A stretch of DNA of 64,000 bases. It comes from Owenia fusiformis. Its lineage: Eukaryota > Annelida > Polychaeta > Sabellida > Oweniidae. How positions within the stretch are numbered: the stretch's first letter is position 1; every line of letters starts with the position of its first letter. Made by a program: the position numbers and the translations under genes. The notes beneath the pieces are model-generated. The model had not been told where the DNA came from and did not search any database. It saw only the letters and a list, made by a program, of their open reading frames with translations. Below, one piece after another: positions 1 through 12,700 of this stretch. The stretch covers positions 14,651,915 through 14,715,914 of the forward strand of contig CAIIXF020000001.1 in NCBI GenBank assembly GCA_903813345.2, written 5' to 3'.

Positions 1-334
1 AGCTTGTATTCGCCAATGCAAATAGTGGCTAACGGATTAACCTATTAATTAATTTATTAACAGTAATCAGTGGTCACATGACTTTTTTATGCCTATGAAA
101 GGATCGATTATAATAAAGCCGCTCGGTCAAATTTGCAAACAAAACATTGGACATTGTTACATGCTGCTAAATAGGCAGATGAACTGGTTATTTAGGCCAA
201 TTACCGGGTCTGAAGTGAGAGGTGGTAGCTAACGGGAATCACGACAGGTACTATTCATATTTAAATGAGTTTGCCTTCAAACTGCAATCAACCCGATAGC
301 CAGTAGCCATTATTTGCATTCGCGAATACAAGCT
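1..334. mobile_element. Inverted-repeat element (MITE-like)
   Basis: Imperfect terminal inverted repeats of about 35-40 bp: the window starts agcttgtattcgccaatgca, and the reverse complement of about 295-334 reads agcttgtattcgcgaatgca. The left end may extend beyond the window. It sits directly in front of the tail of the tandem-repeat transposon at 335-401 and appears inserted into it. Confidence 0.65.
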
Positions 335-401
335 AAGACTGAATTCATAATATTGTGAGCAACTAGGTGTTGTCATTTTGTCATGTTAATGCCTTGTAAA
401 A
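335..401 (+). mobile_element. Tail of the tandem-unit transposon family
   Basis: Matches the 3' ends at about 9890-9950 and 15250-15315: an attgtgagcaactaggtg stretch followed by cattttgtcatgttaatgcc. Only the tail is present here. I see nothing supportable in 402-717 before the first exon. Confidence 0.6.
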
Positions 402-717
402 AAATGTGACATTATATTACGCACCCTAATGTGTACCTTGTTTTAACTGATGATTACATGGCCTTTTAGTCAGTTGAAAATCCATTTGCACCCTGTTCAA
501 TTGAAAAAGAAACAAGAGGAAAATTTCTGTGGAAGACACTTGTGTGCCAAGAACACCATTGGGTATATTCCACTTTTACAGAAAAGTACAATATCAGAGA
601 AAATTGAATATGCTTTAATAAGATGGAGATAGATCCCTCAGATTGAATAACATGGCAACTTGCAAAATGTCCCAGTTACACCTCTTGATAATACAAATAA
701 AAATATTTCCATTTTAG

Positions 718-3700
718 ATATAACACTCTTGAGATGACAAAGAGCATGAATGAACTTGGTGGGATCAGATGGCAGCTTCTGCTGTGCCTGGTACTATCTT
801 GGGTACTTGTCTTTGTATGTCTTTGCAAGGGTGTCAAATCATCAGGCAAGGTAAGCATTCAATCAATTTGAATTCTCATATTTTGTATTCAGAGCCCTAT
901 GTTCAGAGGTTTGAAGGTCTGTGTTCAGGGAGACCTTTGTTCAGCTCCCTGTGTTCCATGGTGTGAAGACCTATGGAGGAAAGTGATGTATGTAGAAGAT
1001 TTAGTTCAGAGATGCATAGGCCTAAGTTCAGAGATGCATAGGCCTAAGTTCAGAGAATCAGAGGTCTATGTTGAGAAATGAGGGACTGTGTTCAGAGGTG
1101 TTTAGGCCTGGGTTCAGAGATTTATAGGCCTAAGTTCAGAAGTGCAGAGTTCTATGTTCAGAGGTGTAGAGACCTTTGTTCATATCTTCATCTTGGTTCA
1201 GAACTTCAGCTGGGATCAGAGGTATAAAGACTCTGTGTTCAGAGGTTTGAAAACCTTTTGTGTAGAGGTTTGGAGGCCTGAGTTTAGAAGAGTAGAGACC
1301 TATATTCATATTGAAAGGGTCTCTATACAGAGATGAATATGATAATAAAAAAGTACCATATTTTGCATATGAACATGTTTAAATGAGCAGAAAATATTTT
1401 ATATTTTATATCATAAAATCTATAGAAACGTACACATGTTCTTTGGAAATAAAAAGGGCTCAAAATTTGCTTTTATTTGTCAAAGTAGTTATTTGTCACC
1501 AGACTTGAAAAAGAAATTGCTTCTAATTTCACCGGTGGGGATCTGTGCTGTCTTGTAAAACACTGGACTCTCTTGAAAATACAAGATAATACCTCTGATT
1601 ATACCCTTCTAAATTTTTTAACCATTTTTTACTTTCATTTACCTACGGAATGAAATTCTGAACAATGTTAATTTCTAAACCAACATTACATTCTAAGTCA
1701 TAAAAATTGTTGTAAAAGGTTGTTATTTTGGCACTGAGCAAAAGTGTCTTATGAATATATAATGTCTTATATTTTCCAGGTGGTCTATGTAACTGCAACT
1801 GCCCCCTATATCTTTCTAGTCATCCTCCTCATTAGAGGCCTATTATTGCCAGGAGCCATGGATGGAATAAAGTTTTATGTCACTCCAGATTTCAAAAGAC
1901 TACTTGACTACAAGGTAAAGTATGTTATAAAAGAAATATATACTAATATAAATATTGTAGATTTCCAGTACAGTAAAACCTGAATATACAGACACTTCTC
2001 TGATCAGAACACCTCCTGGTGTGAACACTTTCTCAGCCCTAAATTTGTTATCTCCCATCAACTCACATACTAGAAACCTTGAAATGTGAACACCTGCTAA
2101 TCTGAACACTTTTGACTGGTTCCAGTGCATGGTGTTTGGATTAGACAGGTTTTATAGTACATTTAAATATAAGATATATAGAGGATATCCTATGATTTTT
2201 GAGGGATACCATTTTTATCCATGAGTGGATATCGCTCATCTCCACAAGTGAGCGCAGCGAATGAGTGGAGATCGGCGATGTCCAAGAGTGGATAAAAATG
2301 ATAGCCGAGAAAATCATAGGATATCATATTTATCCAATGGTCGCTATTTTTGTATGGACTTCAAATAATTTGACCTAAAGTTGTTGTTTTCTAATTCTAT
2401 TCTATTTTTTTCATTTTATTTTCTGTGACCTTATTTTTATAAAATGATTGCATGAAAAAATGTAACTCATTTTTCCTGAGCATATAACCTTGGAACTTTT
2501 CAGATTTTTTCCAAATATTTTTTCAATTTTTTCCAAATTTTTTTTTATTCCTATAATTTTATTTTCAAATTTTTTTCCGAATTAATTTTCAATTTTTTCC
2601 TCAAAATTTCAAATTTTTCAAATATATTTTTTCAAAATATTTTTTGAAATAGTATCCGTTGGATACGATTGGATATCACGTCATATGGATCGGATACGAT
2701 TTTAGTAGCGTATATGAAAATTATCCTGTGTTGGTATCCCCATATATGTTTAGTATCCATTGGATAAATTAGGGTATGCAGTGAAATGCATATTTAAAAA
2801 TCTGAAATATTAGAATGATATTGGCTTTTGTCCTCATGCATATTCACTTTGATTTGTCAACCTAACCTTTCCCATTGGACAGGATCATGATACTATAGTA
2901 AAATGAGAGGTGTTTGCACCAACTTTCTGTTATACTGACCCAATTTAAGCTTCATTTTATAATGCAGTTCATATATATTCGACAGCTGCTCAATATTAGT
3001 TCTACATTACAGCCTGAGGTTCTTCTATAATGCATTTATGAATTTACAGTTATGAAGAAAAGAAATTTACATTTTCCCCATTATTAATATCAAATGTGGT
3101 TCAAGCCAGTTCCTTAATGATGATTACCTGTTATAACTTTTGTCAAAATGTCCATTATTGTCACTGGTGTCATTGTCAATTCACTGATATGAATTGGTAG
3201 TAATTATTGTCAGACTTATTACAATGAATATGGAATTATTTAATACCAAGCATTTTTCTATGATTTATTCCTATTGTTCTCTTTGTAATGATTCTAGTTC
3301 TAGACTAATATATGGGATAATGTGGTTCTCCAATTTCATATCTGGTCACCCTGCTCTTTATAATCTCAGAAATACTTCACAGTTTTTTGTGATAGATATC
3401 ACACAAAAATAAATTGCTCGTTTATAGATAAGCTCACACATTGCTTATGTACTGTATGAGTCTTCACTTTGTATTTGTGTTTGCAGAAAGATGAAAATAG
3501 ATGCGAAGTTAAATAGCTTAAATTCTACTGCCAATATTGTTGGATTATATAGAACAAAGATGTATTGACTCTCACTCAGTATTGAAAGACATGTCTCACT
3601 CTTTTATTTGCATTTTGAATGGAAGTTCACAAAATATTCATGCAGATATTACATGGAAATGAATAAAATGCATTTTAAGGGACCAAATCACAGATGGATT

Positions 3701-6700
3701 GTCCATTAGTTAAGAAATACATTTACTCTATTTAACCAATATTAAAAGGTGTGGGTGGTAGTATCTTGAGAATGAAATATTCATTTAGAATTAAAATTAT
3801 TATGTTGACAATTCCCAATGTGTGTATACATGCATCTCTGTGTTATAACAACCATTTGTTTGTGTTTAGGTGTGGGTAGAGGCTTGCCTACAAATATTCT
3901 ACTCCCTGGGTCCTGCCTGGGGTGGCCTAATCACAATGTCAAGCTACAACAAGTTCCACAATAATGTATACAGGTACAGACTTTAATATATCTAACATAG
4001 AGGCTACGAGGTTTTAGATATGGGGTTTATCCCAAGAGAAATATGTGTCTCTTCCTCAGTCCCTGTGGTGGAGATACATATATTTCACTCAGGATAAACC
4101 CTGTGTTTAAAACGGGACATGCATTGTACAATGGAGATGTATCCCATACCTAGTATGGTTCACTTTCATTGCCTGACATGTTGAAATGTATTAACAAACA
4201 TAAATTGAGTCTGCTAAAATGGATCAGTACTCATATTTCTCTATGAGTGCAAGATATCAGAGATAGTGGGACTGATACAGAAAATATCTGACACACTCTG
4301 GCTACTACACTAGTCTAGAATCTACATGCATTACATCATGTTACCTGCTTATACAATACGTACAATATTATATGTTGTATGATATATGCTACATGTAATA
4401 TTGGAGAAACAAAAGATAAGATATTACAAAAAAAACATGTAAAACATAACAACTAGAAATGTGACTTATAAACTTAGCATAGTTTTCACTATTTTTCACT
4501 ACAATTTGTGTCATTTTGTTTTTTCGCCATCTTTCTTTCACATAGAAAAACATTATTGTAAACTTGTTTGTAAAATATCTCATCTCTACAATCAAATATG
4601 CATCATAATAGGCTATCCTTTGGTTTCAAAGGTTAGTTGTAATTTCATATGTTAGTCGTAGAAAAGTATCAAGAATCCAAAATGGTAGTGAAGCACAGAA
4701 ATGTTTTTCTATTTATTTTAGGGATGCCATATTCGTACCTTGTGTAAACTGTGGCTCCAGTTTCTTTGCTGGTTTTGTCATATTCAGTGTCCTGGGCTTT
4801 ATGGCCAAAGAATCTGGGCTAAATGTTAAAGATGTTGTAAAACCAGGTAAGAGTAATCAATCAACCGTGGAATACTTTTTGCCTTTGATAAATGCTCATG
4901 AATTTTTATAATTTACAGCTACTGCAGTTAATGCTTGTCATAAGAATTGATTATCAAATTAATATTGATCATATCTATGTAAGCTATTGTAGATTCCAAA
5001 AAGTATGTTTTTGTCTAAATGTATATAAGCACTGTACATTTATATTTTCAATGTAAATAATGTTTTGATGTTTTTGTATTATCTTTATACTGTACATGTA
5101 CTTTTAATTTTAACCCTCTGTGTATGTTTATATACTGTTCAAAAATATGTGAAAACCTATACAGTGACCCATATGTCAGAGAGACTTACATAAAAATGGT
5201 CAATAAAAGACATATACGTGTGTGTTAACATCCTCATGGTAGAACTTGAATGTTAACTCTACAGTTGTTTGACTTATGTTCTATTCATAGTTTTGAACAG
5301 ACAAAAACAAACGTAATTTAATTATTCAATTAATCAACATAATTTATTGATATGTTCCAAAAATATGCTCCGAACCTGTGGCTTCCAACTTTAATGGAGC
5401 TAGTTAACTTGTATGACAAAATGAACAGATCTGTTTCTTTTCAATTTTTAATGCAGTTTCAGTATGTTTGCTGATCAGTTCAGATGATTGATTACAGATC
5501 ACTGATTAGAACAAATGAAGATTAAAGATCTAGAAACCCCATGCATGTTAAGATTTACTCTTTTTTACAATATTGTCTTGTTCTAAGTATTCTGAGATAA
5601 ATCTGAACTTTCTCCATAAATTCTAATCATAATACATTGGTTTGTTTTATCTACATTTTTCGAAGTCCTCAAAATCCTTTGATTGTACAATTGAAAATTA
5701 ATTGAGAAAATAATCTGAAAATTACACATAGATTTTATACTAAATGAATTGTAGAATGTACAGATTCATGGTCTAAAATGTATGTATGTCGTTCTATAAT
5801 TTACCAATTGCAAAAGTTCACCATAAAAAATGAACTCACTGATATTAATGTGTGGGTATATTCATGCGGATTATAGGTCCTGGATTAGCATTCTCTGCCT
5901 ACCCACAGGCAATCACAAAGCTCCCCATATCCCCCCTCTGGGCCGTCATGTTCTTCTTCATGTTATTAACCCTGGGGCTGGATACACAGGCAAGTATTCC
6001 ATACCGCATGTTCCCCAGTCTACTCATAGAGGCATGTCATGGGTTAATAGTTTAGTACCCAGCCAGTCTAACACTTGATTGTGGAATAATATTTAACCAA
6101 TAAGCTCATGTGTCAGATCATTGAGATTGAAAATTGTGGTCAAGGTTAGACTTTTTAGAATTTGATTTGTAAATTGTAGTACTTTGCAAAATAGACCATG
6201 GTTGTTATACTGTATTATATCATTCATGATTTGAAAATGCAGAACATATATGGCTGGTTTGAAAGCAGCCTTATTATAATGGTCTATTTCAGAAAGGAGA
6301 AAAGCTGCTTGATTAAAAGATTTAATCTTGCATTTTGCATTTGTTTGTTTAATAGCTTTATTATCCCAACGAACGAAGTTCGGTAGGGATATAGTGAAGC
6401 GTCCGTCCGTCCGGAAGATAACTCAAATACTAGTTGACGGATTTTCTTCATATTTAGTGGAATGATGTATATTGGTGAATAGTTTTACGCAAAAAATTTT
6501 TTTTCCAAGATGGCCGCCACTTTAAAAATGACGGGACTTTTTCGCAAAAATCATAAATTTTTCATTCTAAACTAAAGTAATTAATATTATTGTTTGAAAT
6601 TTTGGTAGTATATTCGCAACATCTATCTATTTCACATATATTCCGTGTTTGTCATCCTGACCCCCAGGGGCCGTGTATGGGGGGTCAGGAAAACAGAAAT

Positions 6701-9700
6701 TTTTGCTAATTTTTAGATCTTTCTGAAGTATAGCTTTATTATACTCAAATGAAAGGCAATTAAGAGTAGATTGCAAATATTATATCTTTTTTCTGATTCG
6801 AGCCTCGTAAAATTCAAAATGGCCTTCTAATGTACGATTTCGCAATAATTTTTCGATCCCTTCAAAGTATGGTTAATATATTATACTCAAATTGAAGGAA
6901 TTTTGGAGTAGATCAAAATTATGGTATTATTTTTCAGATTTGTACCTCAGAAAATTCAAAATGGCTGCTTTGCAGGAATTCGCAATTCTAAAATCTAAAT
7001 TTTTCAATTTTAAACAAAGTAATGAGTATAATTGATTGGAATTCGATAATTGATATTTTGTTCGTTGGGATTTGCTACTCCGTGGAGTTGCCATTATCTA
7101 GTTAGTTTATATCTGTCGCTGTGTTTGCTACATGTGGTGTAGTTTATTTTCGTTTTGAACAACCAGGAAAAAAAAGCTCACACTGTAGTTGTATCACTGT
7201 AATTTATTTTTGGTTTTTATTTTTGCTTAATAAATGGTCAATGCCTATAACATTTATTTATTGAAGATCAGAAAAATACTAAAAGAGATTTTATCAGGGT
7301 GGTCTGTTAGTTTTGTTTTCCAAAACATTCAATCTGTTCTCACTTCCCCTGTGCAGCTTTCTATTGCGGAGCAGATTTCAGGTTTTCTTCCCAGATTTAT
7401 GCAGAAACCTGTCCAAATTGACTTAGTTTGTGTATTGGACTGAAAAAAGTAATTTTCTTCCAGGCCCTGCCCTTGCATTTGGTGCATACCCATATGTTCT
7501 GACAAAACTACCAATTGCCCCATTTTGGTCAATTCTTTTTTTTCTGACCATCTTATCAGTTGGTGCTGATACCCAGGTAGGAATGCACAGATCTGGTATA
7601 ACAATACATACACTTCAAAGAAACACTAACAATTGGCAATCAGGAAGTGATGTCATCGACTCTCAACTTTGCATATAACATTAGGCAAGGAGCTATTAGG
7701 ATTACTAAACCAGCTGAATATTTTTTTCAATTTGGTCTATGATTAAAATCCTTTTGATGGTCTCTTCTTTAGTTCTAAGTTGACGACTCCTGAAAATATT
7801 TTTACACAGAAGATAAGAGCTTCTTGTTTAGAAGTGATTTTGTACTTCTTTCCTATACTGTAATAGACAAGGTTATAACAGGTGAGAGTCGATGACATCA
7901 CTTCCTGAAAGAAATCTGAAAAGATGGCAGCTTACTGGGAATTAGTACTACATTTTTAAATGTTCAATATTGACCATATGAAATCGTTTTCCCGCGTTTT
8001 GCTAAATATGTAAAGTATATATATGATTGTAGCTACCATATCAGGAGAGAGATAGTCTGGCAAGGAATGTTCCTTTAAGTTGAGCAAATGAGGGTCAACA
8101 AAGATTGAATAAAGCTATTTGTCACAGGGTTTTAATACACCATTAGAAAAGGGAAGGTGTTAGGAAGGATATTATTACAAAAGTCAGCTTCACCTTTCAA
8201 ATGGTATATAAGAACCTAGGACAAATTGAGTAATTTTTTTCTCATGGACTTAAGTTTTTATGTCAGTGGTTGGCGGTTGGTGGTTGACGATCGGCGTCTT
8301 TGACAAATTCTTGCAACTTCCAATAACTTAACAATTACTGTTTAGACTGACTTCAATTTTTTTTCAAAATCATCTACCGTATTTGCCGTGATTGGTGCCC
8401 GGGCGCTTAAAGTAAGTCAAAACAGTTCAAAAAGTTCTCCTTATTAGCGCCCATATGAGTCCCGATGAGAAAAATGCCGGAGTTTCAGTTTCAGTTTAGA
8501 AAAAAATTGGAAAAAAAATTTGTTTCATGAAATTCGCCATGTTTGCATGAATCGTAGGGTTCTTGCCTATCCTACTCTTTTCGGAACACTAGTGGAATAT
8601 AAAACATGTACTTACATCAGTATTTTACTCGATAATTCGATAGGAAAACGATATAAACCCACGGAATCGAATACTTCCGTTTCAATTTCTTCTCAGCCTC
8701 GTTTTGAAATTTTCAACACAAACTGAACGAGGTGGCAAGATTACAGGGAAAATCACCGGTAAACATCAAAATATTGGATATATACTTGAGTTACCAACAT
8801 TATATACATTTTATGGTGAAAAGAATGTCATATTCAAGCTGGAATACCTTTTGGAAAAGGTATATGTTTTTAGAAGTTCAAATCTGACTTATATTTAAGA
8901 TTTGACCTTCAATGACCTTTTCAAGATCAAAAAAAGTCAAAAAGTTTTTTTTTAACTTGCTTCAAATTGACATTTTTTTCAAAATCATCTGCAAGTTATC
9001 AGTAGTTCAAATCTGACTTTTAATTTGAGATTTGACCTTCAATGACCTTATCAAGGTCAAAAAAGGGCTTTGTATAAAAACCTCATACCTTATACCCACC
9101 TACCCACGTATGTGGGACATGATACAGTCTTTGAAGGGTTCAATTTTGAAGATCTTAGTTTATTAAAGATGCATTTGTAACGACCCTTGATAGCAAGTTG
9201 CTACTACATCCCAGCTGGGTTCGATTCCCACTCGGGGCATCAAATTTAGCACATTTTTTTCAGTTTCTTTATCTTGCTTGTTGGACCTATGCTTGAGTCG
9301 TTAGTTATTTATTCCCCTGGGACACCCTCGGGTCATTACACATTTAAATGCATCCATATTCCTTTATTTATGGATCTGTCTAGTCATAAAATAAAGCCTG
9401 AATTGTAGAAATGTTGATAATTTGAGCTATTTTGAGATTTAATAGTCTTTAAAATTGAACCCTTCAATGACTGTATCATGTTCCATGTAGGTGGGTATGA
9501 GGTAGGAGCCCGAAAAGGTCAAAAAGGTCTTTTTTCAACTTGCTTCAAATTGACCAATTTTTTTTTCAAAATCATCTACAAGTTCTCAACAGTTCAAATC
9601 TAACTATAGATTTGACCTTCAATGACATTCTCAAGGTCAAAAAGGTATTTTTTCATCTTGCTTCATTTTGACCAACTTTTTTTTTCAAAATTATCTACAA

Positions 9701-12700
9701 GTTCTTAGAAGTTCAAATCTGACTTCTGAGATTTCACCTTCAATGACCTTCTCAGTTTCAAAAAAGATTTGACCTTCAATGACCTTCTCAAGGTTAAAAA
9801 AGGTCAAAAAGGTCTTTTTTCAACTTGCTTCAAATTGACCAATTTTTTTTCAAAAATCATCTACAAGTTCTCAGAAATTCAAATCTGACTTAAGATTGAA
9901 CTATTGTGAGCATCTAGGTGGTGACATTTTGTTATGTTAATGCCTTGTTTAGGTCTTTGGGAGATCAACTATTTATTCATTTCCAGGCAGCAAGTTTACA
10001 GGAGTTTTCATTTCTCATATGACCAAATCGGATTCAGCCATCTTTACTTATGCATGTACCTAACTTTCAATCTATGAAGTCACATTGCAATATATTGTGA
10101 CTCTTGGTAGTGTCCCTTGAAGCTGAATGCAACTTGAAACACTTTTGAGTCAATTTATAGTGCAGTCACTTACATGACCTTTATGTCTCACACTCTTTCA
10201 GTACATTTTGAACTCACATGATTATTATATCCAGTATTATCCCATTCAAGGAGTTTTGTTATGCATATCCATGTATATTCAAATATATTAATTGCAGGAC
10301 CTGGTTTAGCATTTGCAGCATACCCGTTGGCACTTACTACATTACCCATCTCACCTTTTTGGTCAATAATGTTCTTTGTAATGCTCTTGACTCTTGGTCT
10401 TGATACCCAAGTGAGTATTTGAACCTTGTTTGGTAAGTGAGGGCATAAGTGAGTTCATTTAGCTAAGTCCACAACCTATACATGATTTTGTGTTTGCACT
10501 GTTGGATTCACTGTTCCGTTCTCAGGCCCGTAGCCAGGGCGGGTTTGGGGGGTTTGAGCAAACTCCCCTCCAGGCCAAAAAATTCTTTCAAAATCAAGCA
10601 GTTTTTTCCCCATTCTGAGCACTTTTCAAGTGATTTTGGCCATTTTTAGGACAAAGTTGTCAAAAATGTTCCCCCCTTTGCAAAAGCTGGTTATTGGGCT
10701 GATTCTTCAGCTAAATCTGTATGATAAATTAATAATTTTGATTAATTTATGATTTAATTTAATGACGAGTCCATATGATAATTACAGGACTTACGAACAA
10801 TGGTGCCACTCATTATATCCCCAATGAATTTTTACTGTAATTCCATTTTTAGTATATTGTTAGAAAAACTATTGTCTTATGCTAAAACCTGTGTCTTTGC
10901 AATATATTCGTTTGTTAGGATAAAAAGATACAAGGAATTCCTGTAGGATTGATTGATAGGATTTAGAATATCATTTTGAAAAACATTGAAGCATGATTTT
11001 TAAAACGAAATACTGCATTCTTTATTGAAGGACCCCAGGGCTCAATGAATTGTGGATGTCATTTTTGACTTCTGTATTATTCCAGAAGTCAGCTTTCAAA
11101 GTCTCACCTTTCAAATGGTATATGTGTTTTCTATAATTTGTACATATTAAAAATGAATAATGTTGAACAACTCCTTTTCCCATCACGATGACCACGCCCC
11201 TTTGTCTCGCAAATGACAGATGGACTTCTTGATCATATTAGAAATATATTAATTGCAGAACCTGGTTTAGCGTTTGCAGCTTACCCATTGGCACTTACTA
11301 CATTACCCATCTCATCTCTCTGGTCAATTATGTTCTTTCTAATGCTTTTGACCCTTGGTCTTGATTCCCAAGTGAGTATTTGAACCTTGTTTGGTAAGTG
11401 AGGGCATTATGTAGTTCATTTTTGGGGTCTGTAGGAGAACTCCAACTAGACAGAGCATTCAGTCTCAAATGTTTTGGAACAGACAAAATCTAGTCTCAGA
11501 ATCCATAAGAGTGTCACTGGATAAAACACTATTTTTCAATAATAGTCATAAGAAGGAAATAAAGATATGTACTACTTGATCATATTGAAAATATATTAAT
11601 TGCAGGACCTGGTTTAGCGTTTGCAGCTTACCCATTGGCAATTACTACATTACCCATCTCACCTCTCTGGTCAATTATGTTCTTTCTAATGCTTTTGACT
11701 CTTGGTCTTGATTCCCAAGTGAGTATGTGTACCTTGTTTAGTAAGTAAGTCTACCACCACATGATTTTATGTTTGCACACTTCGATTCACTGTTCTGGAG
11801 CTAAATCTGTATGATTTACTGTGAGTCCATTTGAAACTTTCAAGCTGTCTTAATGGTGACACTTCAGCCACACTGCATCGAGGCTTGGGCTTGAATTATT
11901 TTAACACATTGCAAAATATTTTCTATAAAATCACCTAAAAGATACAAAATCACTAAAAGATATTTTCAATGAAACTTTTTGCGAGGGTCAAGTATTGGAA
12001 AACTCATTTATTACATTTATTCCAATTTTAGAATATTGTTGGAAAAATTGTCTTATGCTGAAACCTGTGTCAGCAATATTCATTTGTTTGGATAAAAATA
12101 CCAGGAATTCCTGTTGGATTAGTAATCATTTTAATCCACACCATTATGGAAACTTTGAAGCAAGATTTTTAAAATGAAACACTGCACTCTTGTTTAAAGG
12201 ACCCCAGGGCTCAATGAATAGTGGATGATTTTAAAATGAAAATCCAATATATAGACCTTCAATAAAGATTAAAGACACGAATTGAAGACTATATAAAATA
12301 CATTGAATCACACACAATTCAATTAGTCAATAAATTTTAATTCTTTTCACACATATAGCAAAAGATTTTGGACAATTAAACATAAAAAAATGAAATTCAA
12401 CCAGAAAAGCCATACTGTTTTCTGATTGGCAGAGAATGGAATGTGATTTGTCACTTAATTTAATTCAATTTATTCAAATATTTAATTCAATCATTATGTT
12501 TACAGAATTTATTGATATAACAGGTGGCACCACATGTGATGCATATACCCGTACATATAGTTGTGAAATCATGTAGTATATCAAATCTAAGTTGTCAAGG
12601 AATTGAACCAGAATGAAATCACAAAAATTAGGTTGAAAAGATGATATTTAGTGATTCCCAATGCCTTTTTCACTGGCAATACTGTCCATAATTTGGATTT

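Larger units (their letters stand above)
8261..9950 (+). mobile_element. Tandem-unit transposon, copy with a few internal units, itself invaded
   Basis: The head (tgtcagtggttggcggttgg) and the acaattactgtttagactgac block match the copy at 13318. The tail at about 9890-9950 matches the family end. Between them are several ~140-bp units built on cttcaatgacctt...caaggtcaaaaa and caaaatcatctacaagttct. The array is interrupted by unrelated sequence at about 8380-8800 and by a MITE at about 9064-9512 that itself holds a SINE. Confidence 0.65.

Noticed and set aside
450-632. 60-codon open frame tested as an upstream SLC6 exon
   Set aside because: No resemblance to TM1-TM3 of the family and no fitting splice junction.
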